Source of the DNA: Actinomycetes bacterium
GTDB taxonomy: Bacteria > Actinomycetota > Coriobacteriia > Coriobacteriales > Eggerthellaceae
NCBI GenBank assembly: GCA_023403475.1
Contig: JAEYEL010000122.1
Coordinates: 1 to 11,667 of the forward strand
Length of the DNA stretch: 11,667 nucleotides
Direction: 5' to 3'
Below are positions 1 to 5,753 of this stretch, in pieces (position 1 is the stretch's first letter; the number at the start of each line of letters is the position of its first letter). Below the pieces are notes generated by a model. The model was not told where the DNA came from and did not search any database. It saw only the letters and a program-made list of their open reading frames with translations. Position numbers and translations under genes: made by a program.

Positions 1-66
1 AAGAGCGCGCACGCAATTGGCAAACGGAGTATTATATGCATGGCGAGAAGCGAGGGAGGAGAAAGC

Positions 67-510
67 ATGCAGATGGCGGTTGCGAGTGATGGCCTGCAAG
101 TATCATCGCACGCAGTTCATTGCTCTAGTTTCATGTTCTACACGGTCAAGCGAGGAATCATCATCGAATGCCAGAATCTGCCCAACCCCGGTCTGCCAGC
201 AAACGAGACGGTTACCCTGCTTAAAAACCTTGGAATAGACGTTCTCATTACCGGCGGCATAGACATGGATTTCGCCAATATGCTGTGCCATTCCGGCATA
301 GAGGTCATGGCCGGTGTGTCCGGCACAGCACGCGAAGTGGCCGAAGCTTACCTTAGCCACACGCTCATTGGCGCAACTGCCCTTTGCCATGCGGGGAACT
401 TCGTGCAGGAAACGGAAAACGGGGGCAACGGGGAATATTCCGAAGAGGACCGCGAGATAGACGAAGCTTTCGGGCGCATCGAAAGGGAGCTGACCGCTGC
501 GGCAAGGTAG
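67..510 (+). CDS. NifB/NifX-like (MTH1175-type) metal-cluster-binding domain protein
   Basis: The predicted protein has 147 residues and matches the small dinitrogenase iron-molybdenum cofactor biosynthesis fold (NifX/NafY/MTH1175). It opens with MQMAVASDG, followed by a His/Cys-containing segment (H15, H18, C19). A central LGIDVLITGGID stretch (about 55-66) and a GIEVMAGVSGTAREV stretch (about 77-91) follow, then an acidic tail. Members of this family bind Fe-S or metallo-clusters, and stand-alone copies are common in anaerobes that do not fix nitrogen, so nitrogen fixation is not implied. I chose ATG 67 over the in-frame ATG at 40 because GGGAGGAG lies 4-7 nt upstream of 67 and the family begins at this point. 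Cys19, Cys35, Cys74 and Cys107 are possible cluster ligands; this is inference. The gene stands alone and is followed by a strong terminator. The exact substrate is unknown. Confidence 0.8.
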   Translation: MQMAVASDGLQVSSHAVHCSSFMFYTVKRGIIIECQNLPNPGLPANETVTLLKNLGIDVLITGGIDMDFANMLCHSGIEVMAGVSGTAREVAEAYLSHTLIGATALCHAGNFVQETENGGNGEYSEEDREIDEAFGRIERELTAAAR

Positions 511-544
511 GCCGTTGTTGCAGGGCTGACCGTTGCGGCAGCGT
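491..544 (+). repeat. Three imperfect 18-bp tandem units at the 3' end of the NifX-like gene
   Basis: Units 491-508, 509-526 and 527-544 share the core CCGYTGCGGCA, with the middle unit most diverged. Units 1 and 3 match over 16 bases with one difference (489-504 against 525-540). The array spans the stop codon, so the last residues (TAAAR) of the protein may come from the repeat. No function is evident; slippage or duplication is the simplest explanation. Confidence 0.55.
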
Positions 545-609
545 CCGGAAACCAATGGCAACCTGATTCAACCACAGGAAACGCGGACGCGCGCAACATC
601 CCGTTAAGT

Positions 610-645
610 AAGCAGAATGCCCCGCTCAAGCGGGGCATTCTGCTT
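610..645. terminator. Strong hairpin terminator shared by convergent transcription units
   Basis: A perfect 16-bp stem (610-625 with 630-645) closes a 4-nt TCAA loop. It lies 100 bp after the NifX-like stop and 70 bp after the rplT stop on the other strand. The stem ends are AAG/CTT, so a short T-containing tail exists in either direction (TTGTT on plus, TTACTTAA on minus), which suits a bidirectional terminator. The U-tracts are short, so efficiency is uncertain. Confidence 0.85.
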
Positions 646-715
646 GTTCGAAAATTTTGTCCCGCTTCCGCCATCTCGCTTCCGCCAAAGCGCGAAAGCG
701 GCGAAAGCTTGGAAC

Positions 716-1069
716 TTAGAGCGCCTTGCGCGCAACCTCCACAATGGCGGAAAACGCTTGCGGGTCGTTCACAGCCATGTCGGAAAGCACCTTGCGATCA
801 AGCTCTACACCGGCCTTCTTAAGGCCGTTCATGAGCACGGAATAGCTCATGCCGTTCAGGCGGGCGCCGGCGTTGATGCGGGTTATCCACAGACGACGGA
901 TCTCGCGCTTCTTGTTGCGACGATCGCGATACATGTACTGCAGCGAATGCTGCACCTGCTCTTTAGCCGCACGATAGGAACGGGACTTCGCGCCGTAGTA
1001 ACCCTTGGCACGCTTGAGAACGGTACGACGCTTCTTATGCGCGTTAAGCGCGCGCTTCACTCGGGACAT
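716..1069 (-). CDS. rplT: 50S ribosomal protein L20
   Basis: This 117-residue protein is full length for L20 and is unmistakable. It has a very basic N-terminus (MSRVKRALNAHKKRR), then the conserved YYGAKSRSYRAAKEQV region (24-39), the YRDRRNKKREIRRLWITRINA segment (about 47-67) and the globular C-terminal half. L20 binds 23S rRNA early in assembly of the large subunit. It is the third gene of infC-rpmI-rplT, separated from rpmI by 20 bp. AGGAG lies 7-9 nt before the ATG. In B. subtilis and E. coli L20 also represses its own operon; whether that holds here depends on the infC leader described separately. Confidence 0.98.
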   Translation of the reverse strand: MSRVKRALNAHKKRRTVLKRAKGYYGAKSRSYRAAKEQVQHSLQYMYRDRRNKKREIRRLWITRINAGARLNGMSYSVLMNGLKKAGVELDRKVLSDMAVNDPQAFSAIVEVARKAL

Positions 1070-1089
1070 GTCTTATCAGCTCCTATCGA

Positions 1090-1287
1090 TTAGCGAATTC
1101 CAAGGTTTCTGCCGACGACCTTGGCGTCGGCCTTCGAAAGCTCGGTCTCATGGCGGAAATTACGCTTGCGTTTCTGGCTCTTCTTGGTCAGAATGTGGCT
1201 CTTGTACGCCTTCGCACGCATGATCTTGCCGGAACCGGTGACGCGGAATCGCTTGGCGGTGCCGCGATGGGTCTTCATCTTGGGCAT
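1090..1287 (-). CDS. rpmI: 50S ribosomal protein L35
   Basis: This 65-residue basic protein has the typical L35 start MPKMKTHRGTAKRFRVTGSGK and the KSHILTKKSQKRKR core. L35 is a small component of the large ribosomal subunit that interacts with 23S rRNA. Its ATG shares one base with the TAA stop of infC (TAATG arrangement), so translation is probably coupled to infC. Its stop is followed by rplT after 20 bp, the usual order of the operon in bacteria. Confidence 0.98.
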   Translation of the reverse strand: MPKMKTHRGTAKRFRVTGSGKIMRAKAYKSHILTKKSQKRKRNFRHETELSKADAKVVGRNLGIR

Positions 1288-1871
1288 TACTCGGCCTTCC
1301 TTTCTTCTTCCTTCTTGTCGCTTTCCTTCTTTTTCTTCGCCGCAACCACCGAAGGCAGAGGGGCGATGAGCATGTGCATGTTGCGGCCTTCCATTTTCGG
1401 CTGGGCTTCAATGGCCGCGATGTCCTTCAGATCGTCGGCCAGCCGCTCCAAAATGGCAAGACCCTGTTCCGGATGGGCCATTTCGCGCCCGCGGAACATG
1501 ATGGTGATCTTAACTTTGTTGCCCGCCTCCAAGAAGCGCAGAACGTGCTTTTTCTTGGTGGTGTAGTCGCCCACGTCTATCTTCGGGCGAAACTTCATTT
1601 CCTTGGTCTCTATTTTGCTCTGGTTCTTGCGAGCCTGCTTGGCCTTGATGGCCTGATCGTACTTGAACTTGCCGTAGTCCATAATGCGACACACGGGCGG
1701 TGTGGCGTTCGGGGCTATCTCGACAAGGTCCAAACCTTCCCTGTCGGCAACCCGCTGAGCCTCCGACGTGAGGTAGATGCCCATCTGCGTGCCGTCGTAC
1801 CCGATCAGCCGGCATTCCCGCACGGTGATCTCTTCGTTGAGCCGAGGCTCCTGAGCTGCTATGTCGCTCAC
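1287..1871 (-). CDS. infC: Translation initiation factor IF-3
   Basis: The 194-residue protein carries both IF-3 domains. The N-terminal part (about 10-75) contains RLNEEITVRECRLIG, and the family signature region RIMDYGKFKYDQ lies at about 62-73. A basic linker (KAKQARKNQ) follows, then the C-terminal 30S-binding domain (KFRPKIDVGDYTTKKKH through KITIMFRGREM). The Lys/Glu-rich tail from about 179 is a variable extension. IF-3 binds the 30S subunit, prevents 70S association and checks the initiator tRNA and start codon. The start is GTG at 1871, with a purine-rich GAAGGGAAG immediately upstream. This is a weak, closely spaced site; a non-ATG start is usual for infC, which in many bacteria senses its own activity through a rare start codon. 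It is the first gene of the L35/L20 operon. Confidence 0.97.
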   Translation of the reverse strand: MSDIAAQEPRLNEEITVRECRLIGYDGTQMGIYLTSEAQRVADREGLDLVEIAPNATPPVCRIMDYGKFKYDQAIKAKQARKNQSKIETKEMKFRPKIDVGDYTTKKKHVLRFLEAGNKVKITIMFRGREMAHPEQGLAILERLADDLKDIAAIEAQPKMEGRNMHMLIAPLPSVVAAKKKKESDKKEEERKAE

Positions 1872-2117
1872 CTTCCCTTCGTTTCGCGCCGAAGCATCTC
1901 ATGCGATGTCGCGGCCGCGTACCATGTAGAGCGTTTCCTAATCTTTCACGCATCATAAAAAAGACACGTTACCGAATAACAAAAACCCGCAGTGCAAGGC
2001 CACGGGTTCGTTCACAACTACGGCAACGCGCAAGGCGCACCGCTTCCTATTCAAACGACCCATCAGCAGCCGAAGCGCCGAACCAGGTGGAGGGTTTCCC
2101 CTCTCTTGTTAAACAGC
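1872..2117 (-). promoter_or_regulatory. Long 5' leader of the infC operon
   Basis: From the predicted promoter at 2124-2152, the leader before the infC GTG is about 245 nt. Reading on the minus strand it contains a small hairpin GAGGG-GAAA-CCCTC (2103-2090) with a GNRA-type loop, then an attenuator-like terminator hairpin (2008-1976), then about 105 nt before the coding start. This layout resembles infC leaders of Firmicutes, in which L20 binding drives premature termination. I could not recognise the specific L20-binding pseudoknot, so the ligand is an inference from operon content. Confidence 0.5.
1976..2008 (-). terminator. Attenuator-like intrinsic terminator in the infC leader
   Basis: On the minus strand AACCCG (2008-2003) pairs with CGGGTT (1989-1984), and the tract TTTTTGTTATT follows directly. 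An alternative register adds GTG/CAC pairs inside. It lies inside the infC leader, about 105 nt before the start codon and with no gene ending just upstream. That fits attenuation of infC-rpmI-rplT better than termination of another unit. The stem is only 5-6 bp, so it would be regulated or leaky. Confidence 0.5.
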
Positions 2118-2123
2118 CTTTGC

Positions 2124-2152
2124 ATGATAGCACAGCGCAAAGCCCGGTGCAA
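2124..2152 (-). promoter_or_regulatory. Candidate sigma-70-type promoter of infC-rpmI-rplT
   Basis: On the minus strand a TTGCAC -35 element (2152-2147) is followed after exactly 17 bp by TATCAT (2129-2124). A TG two bases ahead of the hexamer gives an extended -10 (TGCTATCAT). This is the best promoter match upstream of infC and would start the transcript near 2117. Confidence 0.55.
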
Positions 2153-2170
2153 GAAGTTTTTCGGGAAAGA

Positions 2171-2217
2171 CGATGGGCTCAACGAACGGGCGCCTGCGGG
2201 CGCCCGCGCGCCCATCG
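2171..2217. repeat. Nested inverted repeat (47 bp)
   Basis: The outer arms CGATGGGC (2171-2178) and GCCCATCG (2210-2217) are perfectly complementary. Inside them lies a second perfect 7-bp stem, GGGCGCC (2188-2194) with GGCGCCC (2199-2205), around a TGCG loop. The two stems together could form a long GC-rich hairpin on either strand. It lies upstream of both divergent promoters, has no U-tract and ends no gene, so ordinary termination is unlikely. Confidence 0.6.
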
Positions 2218-2224
2218 CGCACAT

Positions 2225-2333
2225 CACCCCGTCGCTCTGCCGACCCGTCGCCCGAACCCAGACAGCCGCATGCTCGCCGCGAGCGAGGCCACCACCCCGT
2301 CGTCCCATCGCTCGTCGTCCCGTCGCCCGAACC
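2225..2333. repeat. Degenerate CCGTCG-rich direct repeats
   Basis: The 15-mer CCCGTCGCCCGAACC occurs at 2244-2258 and 2319-2333. CACCCCGTCG occurs at 2225-2234 and 2293-2302. The two blocks look like an old, diverged duplication of about 70 bp. No function is evident. Confidence 0.45.
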
Positions 2334-2345
2334 TGTCCCGCTCCG

Positions 2346-2374
2346 TTCGGACGCCTTCGCAAAACGCATATAAT
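2346..2374 (+). promoter_or_regulatory. Promoter candidate with perfect TATAAT inside a palindrome
   Basis: TATAAT at 2369-2374 matches the -10 consensus exactly, with TTCGGA (2346-2351, a weak -35) 17 bp upstream. The -10 is embedded in the 13-bp perfect palindrome GCATATAATATGC (2366-2378), which could be an operator or simply AT-rich symmetry. If used for the cupin gene it gives a leader of about 280 nt that includes both 32-bp repeats. Confidence 0.45.
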
Positions 2375-2404
2375 ATGCAGATTTCTCCTCGTTCCATCAG
2401 CGGT

Positions 2405-2436
2405 GCTACACTGTGCGCGCAAGCACGAAAGGCACC
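2405..2436 (+). repeat. 32-bp direct repeat, copy 1
   Basis: It begins GCTACACTGTGCGCGC and ends GGCACC, and matches copy 2 (2472-2503) at 31 of 32 positions. It contains the dyad GTGC-GCGCAA-GCAC. In copy 1 the flanking GGTGC (2402-2406) can also pair with GCACC (2432-2436), giving a two-helix RNA-like fold; this outer helix is not conserved in copy 2. The TACACT inside resembles a -10 hexamer. It is located upstream of the cupin gene. Confidence 0.65.
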
Positions 2437-2471
2437 AGCCGAGGACGGTGAGCGCGGTTGCGGCGGGCTGC

Positions 2472-2503
2472 GCTACACTGTGCGCGCAAGCACGAGAGGC
2501 ACC
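2472..2503 (+). repeat. 32-bp direct repeat, copy 2
   Basis: This is the second copy, offset 67 bp from the first, with a single A-to-G change near its end (GAAAG to GAGAG). The sequence between the copies is unrelated to the flanks, so selection for the repeated element itself is plausible. Possibilities are paired binding sites for a regulator of the cupin gene or repeated leader RNA elements. Just after it lie two small symmetric elements, CACCTTGGTG (2500-2509) and CACCTTAGGTG (2523-2533). Confidence 0.65.
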
Positions 2504-2597
2504 TTGGTGACGCCTTGGACAGCACCTTAGGTGAAGCCCTAACCGGCATCTAGCCGCCCGTGCTCCGTTCGCGCAACGGTTCGTCACGCGGCACTTT

Positions 2598-2618
2598 CCG
2601 GGCACGTTATGCGCCCGG
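2598..2618 (+). promoter_or_regulatory. Hairpin in the cupin gene leader
   Basis: CCGGGC (2598-2603) pairs with GCCCGG (2613-2618) around a 9-nt loop, ending 43 nt before the cupin ATG. No U-tract follows, so it is more likely a leader structure than a terminator. Confidence 0.35.
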
Positions 2619-2661
2619 TGGTGATAGACAGGTTCGGGAACGTTTCGAGAAAGGTAAGCAC

Positions 2662-3084
2662 ATGAGCAAGGTACTGAGCATGGTTTCGCCTGACGACGTG
2701 GAGACTCAGGTTCTCGACTGGGGGCAGTTCCAGTGGATGAACGAGCCGCGCGTGACCGGCGCACAGAAGATGATCGTGGGCATCGGCCGCATCAAGCCGG
2801 GCATGGGCCACACCCGCCACAACCATGAGGACAGCGAGGAGTTCATCTACTTCATGGAGGGCAAGGCGCATCAGACCATCGAACGACCCGACGGCCTGCA
2901 GGAACGCGACATGGGGCCAGGCGAGCTCATCTATATTCCGCAGGGAGCCTTCCATTCGACTATGAACATTGGCGACGAGGACTTGGTGTTCATGTGCTGC
3001 TATCTGAACGCCGGCAGCGAGCTGGCCATCGAAAAGGCCGCCCTCGAGATCATCCCCCCGAAGAACAACTGGAAAGACGAGTAA
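2662..3084 (+). CDS. Small single-domain cupin protein
   Basis: The 140-residue protein has both cupin motifs intact. Motif 1 runs from G47 to G67 with metal ligands H53, H55 and E60 (spacing G-x5-HxH-x4-E-x6-G). Motif 2 runs from G87 to N102 with H98 (G-x5-PxG-x2-H-x3-N). These residues normally hold one divalent metal in a beta-barrel, so an enzyme (dioxygenase, isomerase or similar) or a small-molecule binding protein is possible; the substrate cannot be told from sequence. I chose ATG 2662 because AAAGG lies 7 nt upstream and because 34 in-frame upstream codons look non-coding. It has no signal peptide, so it is cytoplasmic. It appears to be a single-gene unit with a long leader and its own terminator. 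Confidence 0.9.
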   Translation: MSKVLSMVSPDDVETQVLDWGQFQWMNEPRVTGAQKMIVGIGRIKPGMGHTRHNHEDSEEFIYFMEGKAHQTIERPDGLQERDMGPGELIYIPQGAFHSTMNIGDEDLVFMCCYLNAGSELAIEKAALEIIPPKNNWKDE

Positions 3085-3143
3085 GCGAGCAAACGTTCAA
3101 CTTCGGAAGCCCTAAACCGACGAAGCACGAAACCAGCATTCGG

Positions 3144-3173
3144 AAGCGCACGGGAGCAATTCCCGTGCGCTTT
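3144..3173 (+). terminator. Rho-independent terminator of the cupin gene
   Basis: A perfect stem of 12 bp (3144-3155 with 3161-3172) around the loop GCAAT is followed by a run of T (3171-3175) and CGTT. It lies 60 bp after the cupin stop. The DUF2130-type gene ends at 3232 on the other strand and could also use the hairpin, but no good U-tract is present in that direction. Confidence 0.92.
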
Positions 3174-3231
3174 TTCGTTGATCTGTGCCGCGTGCGCCGC
3201 GCGGGCTCTCGTTGGCTCGCGCCGCATCCCC

Positions 3232-4731
3232 TTATTCTAGCTCGTCGGTGGCAGCACGCTCGGCTTCCAGCGCGGCGAACTTCTCTTTCATAGTGGGGTT
3301 TCCGCGCGTGAGCTTCTTGATGGTCAGATCTTGTGCCTTGTCGTTTGCCAGGCGCAGGTTGCGCTCGCTGCCTAAAAGCGCGTCCTTCGTTTTCTGCAGA
3401 TGGTCGATGGTCTTGTCTATCTCCTCTATTGCCTGCTGAAAGCGGCGGCTTGCCAGCTCGTAGTTGCGCCCGAACTTCGACTTGAAGTCCTCCATGGATT
3501 CCTCAAAGTTCGTTATGTCGATGTTTTGGCTTCTCACCTGCGCAAGCTCGGTCTTGTAGGCGGCAGCGGAAAGAGCGGCGTTACGCAGAATGGAGATGAT
3601 GGGGATGAAGAACTGCGGGCGGATGACGTACATTTTATCGTAGCGGTAGCTCATGTCCACGATGCCCTCGTTGTACAGCTCGCTTTCCGGCTCCAAGAGC
3701 GTTACCAGCACCGCGTACTCGCAGCCTTTCTTCCTGCGGTCGGAGTCGAGCTTTTTCAGGAAGTCCTCGTTTTTGTGCTTGTGCGTGCTCTCTTCGCTTT
3801 CGTTTTTCATCTCGAACATGATGGACACGACCTCGTTGCCGGCCTCGTCGGCTTCGCGGAACACGAAATCGCCCTTCGTGCCATCCACCACGTCGTTGTC
3901 CTTTTCGAAATAGGCGCGCGGGAAGGCAGCGGCGCGCATCTTGTTGAATTCCGTCTCGCAGTGCTGTTCCAGCGATTCCCCCACCATCTTGGTGGAAAGG
4001 CGCGCCTTCATTTCCTTGTAGCGGGCGATCTCCTCGTCTTTGTAGGCCAAAAGCTCGTCTTTGGTCTTGAGCCGCGCGTTCATTTCCTCGCGCAGCGCCA
4101 GCTCCTGCTGCTTGGCCTTTGCCTGCGCAAGCTCCATCTGAGCGGCCAAGTTGTCACGCTCGCGCTCCACTTCCCCACGGGCTTCGGTTATCGCCAGCTG
4201 CTTTTCGGTGGAAAACGCACTTTTCTGCGATTCGAGCTGCTTTTCGAGCGCGCCTACCTGCGCGAGCATTTGCTGTTTGAGCGCACCCGTTTGCGATTCG
4301 AGCTGCTGTCTGAACGATTCCTCCTGCAGTTTCGCCTGCTGGGCGAACGAAGTTTCCTGAACCTTCAGTTTCTGCTGAAGCTCGGCTATGCGGGCGTCGC
4401 GCTCGGCAGTGGCATCTACGAGCGCCTTTTCATGCTCGGCTTGCGCGATGCGCCCGTTCGCCTCCCGCTCGGCGGTAAGCTTCTGCACTTGAGCGGCAAG
4501 CTCGGCTATGCGGGCGTCGCGAGTAGCCGCATCGCTTTGCGCTTCGCCGCGCGCCTTCTCCACCGCCAAGGCGACGGCCTGCTCGCGTTGCTGGGAAAAC
4601 AGCTTCTCGCGACGTTCCATTTCGCGGTTGAATTCCGTATCGCGCACCTGACGCACTATATCGGCAAAACCGGTCTCGTCAACTTGGAACACCTTCCCGC
4701 AATGCGGGCACCTTATCTCGTTCGCGCTCAC
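3232..4731 (-). CDS. DUF2130 family coiled-coil protein, PD-(D/E)XK nuclease-like
   Basis: The 499-residue protein has three visible parts. Residues 8-13 form a CPHCGK half zinc-ribbon motif. Residues about 30-250 are a continuous Gln/Glu/Ala/Lys-rich coiled coil with internal repeats such as RDARIAEL at 71-78 and 111-118. Residues about 250-400 match the DUF2130 domain, with GDFVF (287-291) and FEMKNE (306-311). D288, E307 and K309 fit the D-x(n)-ExK pattern of PD-(D/E)XK nucleases, with E253 or E259 as a further acidic residue. A second helical tail follows. I chose GTG at 4731 because GGGAGG is 5 nt upstream and the zinc motif follows immediately; upstream in-frame codons look non-coding. 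The biological role of the family is not established; DNA processing or defence is inference. It appears to be a single-gene unit. Confidence 0.85.
   Translation of the reverse strand: MSANEIRCPHCGKVFQVDETGFADIVRQVRDTEFNREMERREKLFSQQREQAVALAVEKARGEAQSDAATRDARIAELAAQVQKLTAEREANGRIAQAEHEKALVDATAERDARIAELQQKLKVQETSFAQQAKLQEESFRQQLESQTGALKQQMLAQVGALEKQLESQKSAFSTEKQLAITEARGEVERERDNLAAQMELAQAKAKQQELALREEMNARLKTKDELLAYKDEEIARYKEMKARLSTKMVGESLEQHCETEFNKMRAAAFPRAYFEKDNDVVDGTKGDFVFREADEAGNEVVSIMFEMKNESEESTHKHKNEDFLKKLDSDRRKKGCEYAVLVTLLEPESELYNEGIVDMSYRYDKMYVIRPQFFIPIISILRNAALSAAAYKTELAQVRSQNIDITNFEESMEDFKSKFGRNYELASRRFQQAIEEIDKTIDHLQKTKDALLGSERNLRLANDKAQDLTIKKLTRGNPTMKEKFAALEAERAATDELE
4378..4521 (-). 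repeat. 24-nt exact repeat inside the coiled-coil gene
   Basis: Bases 4378-4401 and 4498-4521 are identical and encode the same RDARIAEL heptad segment 40 residues apart. Exact DNA identity, not just protein similarity, suggests a fairly recent intragenic duplication or gene conversion within the coiled coil. Confidence 0.6.
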
Positions 4732-4764
4732 GCCAACCTCCCGTCGTTTTCCGTTACGGCGTTC

Positions 4765-4770
4765 ATTATG
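4765..4770 (-). promoter_or_regulatory. Possible -10 element for the DUF2130-type gene
   Basis: CATAAT on the minus strand lies 33 nt before the GTG start. It matches the consensus at 5 of 6 bases, but no good -35 is found at 16-18 bp. This is weak support. Confidence 0.3.
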
Positions 4771-4874
4771 CCGCAAAAAAGAAGCGCTTGGAGACCCGCT
4801 TTCGGGACTTCTGCATATTTTCCGCCCGTTTTCCCATCGCAAGGAAGCGAAGCAGCATGGGGGGGCGGGAAACC

Positions 4875-4915
4875 GGAACCAGGAACCAGGAACTAGGGAC
4901 TAGGAACCAGGAAAC
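4875..4915. repeat. Heptanucleotide tandem array
   Basis: Successive 7-mers read GGAACCA, GGAACCA, GGAACTA, GGGACTA, GGAACCA and a partial GGAAAC. The array lies between the divergent DUF2130-type and TetR genes, outside coding sequence and before the TetR promoter. A 7-bp unit is typical of slippage-prone simple repeats, and copy number may vary between strains. Confidence 0.75.
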
Positions 4916-4959
4916 TCACCGAAAGCGCCCTCGTTGCGCCGCCGAGCAGCAAAATGCCG

Positions 4960-4978
4960 TATAATCGACATGCTGTCG
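4960..4978 (+). promoter_or_regulatory. TetR gene -10 element with adjoining palindrome
   Basis: A consensus TATAAT lies at 4960-4965. TTGCGC at 4934-4939 is the nearest -35-like hexamer, but at 20 bp it is too far for a standard spacer. CGACA-TGC-TGTCG (4966-4978) directly follows the -10 and would cover the transcription start. That is where TetR-family proteins commonly bind to repress themselves; the binding is inference. Confidence 0.5.
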
Positions 4979-4993
4979 GAAAAAGGAGGCGCC

Positions 4994-5668
4994 ATGGTTG
5001 ACGAACGCAGCCGAAACGGCGGGGACAACCGGAACGGGACGCTTCGCCAAGACGGCGGGGGCGACCGGAACGGGTCGCTTCGCCAAGGTGTTGGGAGCAG
5101 TCTGAACTGCTCGGGAACCCGCAACGGCAAAAGCAGAACCGACCGCCGCGTGCAGTACACGAAGCGCGCGTTACGCGATGCGCTGGTGAGGCTCATGCGC
5201 AAAAGCCACATCTCGAAGGTGTCGGTAAAGGCGCTGTGCGATGCGGCAGATGTGAATCGCAGCACGTTTTACGCGCATTACCGCAACCAATACGATCTAC
5301 TTGCCCAGATAGAGGCCGAAGCTTTGGCCGACCTGCAAACATATTTGCTCGAAGACATGCCGCGCACGCGCAACATCGTCAAGATGCTCGAATACGCGCA
5401 GGCGAATGCAGATCTGTTCATCATGCTGCTAGAGGAAAGCGAAGGGGAATTCCAGCGCCAGATAATGGAGCTTGCGCAGCTTGTTGACAGGCGCATGAAC
5501 AACCGCGCAGGCGCCAGCGATCAAGAGGAGTATCTGTACCTGTTCGCCGTAACGGGTGCCCTTGGCGTGCTCACCCAGTGGCTGAAGAAAGGCACCCCGC
5601 AATCCCCCGCCGAAATGTCAGCCCTGCTTCTCAAAATGATCCAATCCGGCATAGGCGAGGGCGCATAG
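4994..5668 (+). CDS. TetR/AcrR family transcriptional regulator with repeat-bearing N-terminal extension
   Basis: The 224-residue protein has a TetR-type helix-turn-helix at about 53-100, with ISKVSVKALCDAADVNRSTFYAHY as its core (recognition helix about 87-96). A helical C-terminal domain of the TetR_C_8 type (LLLKMIQSGI near the end) follows. Such proteins repress transcription until a small ligand binds. The start at 4994 has AAGGAGG 4 nt upstream. This leaves about 50 residues before the DNA-binding domain, which is unusual; the extension is Gly/Asn/Arg-rich and holds two 12-residue repeats (9-20 and 21-32). No internal ATG with a Shine-Dalgarno site offers a shorter start. It converges on the MMPL operon, which is its most likely target by proximity. 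Confidence 0.88.
   Translation: MVDERSRNGGDNRNGTLRQDGGGDRNGSLRQGVGSSLNCSGTRNGKSRTDRRVQYTKRALRDALVRLMRKSHISKVSVKALCDAADVNRSTFYAHYRNQYDLLAQIEAEALADLQTYLLEDMPRTRNIVKMLEYAQANADLFIMLLEESEGEFQRQIMELAQLVDRRMNNRAGASDQEEYLYLFAVTGALGVLTQWLKKGTPQSPAEMSALLLKMIQSGIGEGA
5018..5089 (+). repeat. Tandem 36-bp duplication in the TetR gene
   Basis: Units 5018-5053 and 5054-5089 agree at 31 of 36 positions and encode GGDNRNGTLRQD and GGGDRNGSLRQG. The duplication is in frame, adds one polar 12-residue block, and lies outside the DNA-binding domain. Confidence 0.75.
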
Positions 5669-5673
5669 ACGAG

Positions 5674-5692
5674 CGACCGCACAGGACGGTCG
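5674..5692. terminator. Weak hairpin between convergent TetR and heptad-repeat genes
   Basis: CGACCG (5674-5679) pairs with CGGTCG (5687-5692) around a 7-nt loop, six bases after the TetR stop. There is no U-tract in either direction. It may assist termination in the 85-bp convergent gap. Confidence 0.3.
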
Positions 5693-5753
5693 TGAGCCGC
5701 GCGCGAATCACGCTAACGGGCAGCCGAAACACCGCCTTTGGCGCAACGTGGGC

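Larger units (their letters stand above)
1872..2661. other. 790-bp gene-free region between divergent infC and cupin genes
   Basis: No convincing protein gene is present. The long open frames here on both strands are rich in Arg, Ala, Pro, Ser and Cys, change composition freely, and lack Shine-Dalgarno sites and family-like motifs. The region holds the infC promoter and leader at its left, a nested inverted repeat at 2171-2217 and degenerate CCGTCG-rich repeats at 2225-2333. Further right are a promoter candidate at 2346-2374, two 32-bp direct repeats at 2405-2503 and a hairpin at 2598-2618. I saw no tRNA, SRP, RNase P or tmRNA signature. Confidence 0.6.

Noticed and set aside
67..510. Evidence for nitrogen fixation
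   Set aside because: The domain is widespread in non-fixing anaerobes and no nif gene is in the window.
2405..2503. Insertion sequence ends or att sites
   Set aside because: The repeats are direct, only 67 bp apart, and no integrase or transposase is nearby.
2063..2764. 233-codon minus-strand open frame in the intergenic region, and plus-strand frames at 1901-2530 and 1992-2510
   Set aside because: They overlap each other and known regulatory elements, are Arg/Ala/Pro/Cys-rich with no motif, lack Shine-Dalgarno sites, and the minus frame runs into the cupin gene.
3400..4896. 498-codon open frame on the plus strand
   Set aside because: It lies opposite the coiled-coil gene and has a Leu/Arg/His-rich repetitive composition expected from its antisense; there is no start signal or recognisable domain.
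4875..4915. Possible CRISPR array
   Set aside because: The repeats are 7 bp, contiguous and without spacers, so this is a simple tandem array.
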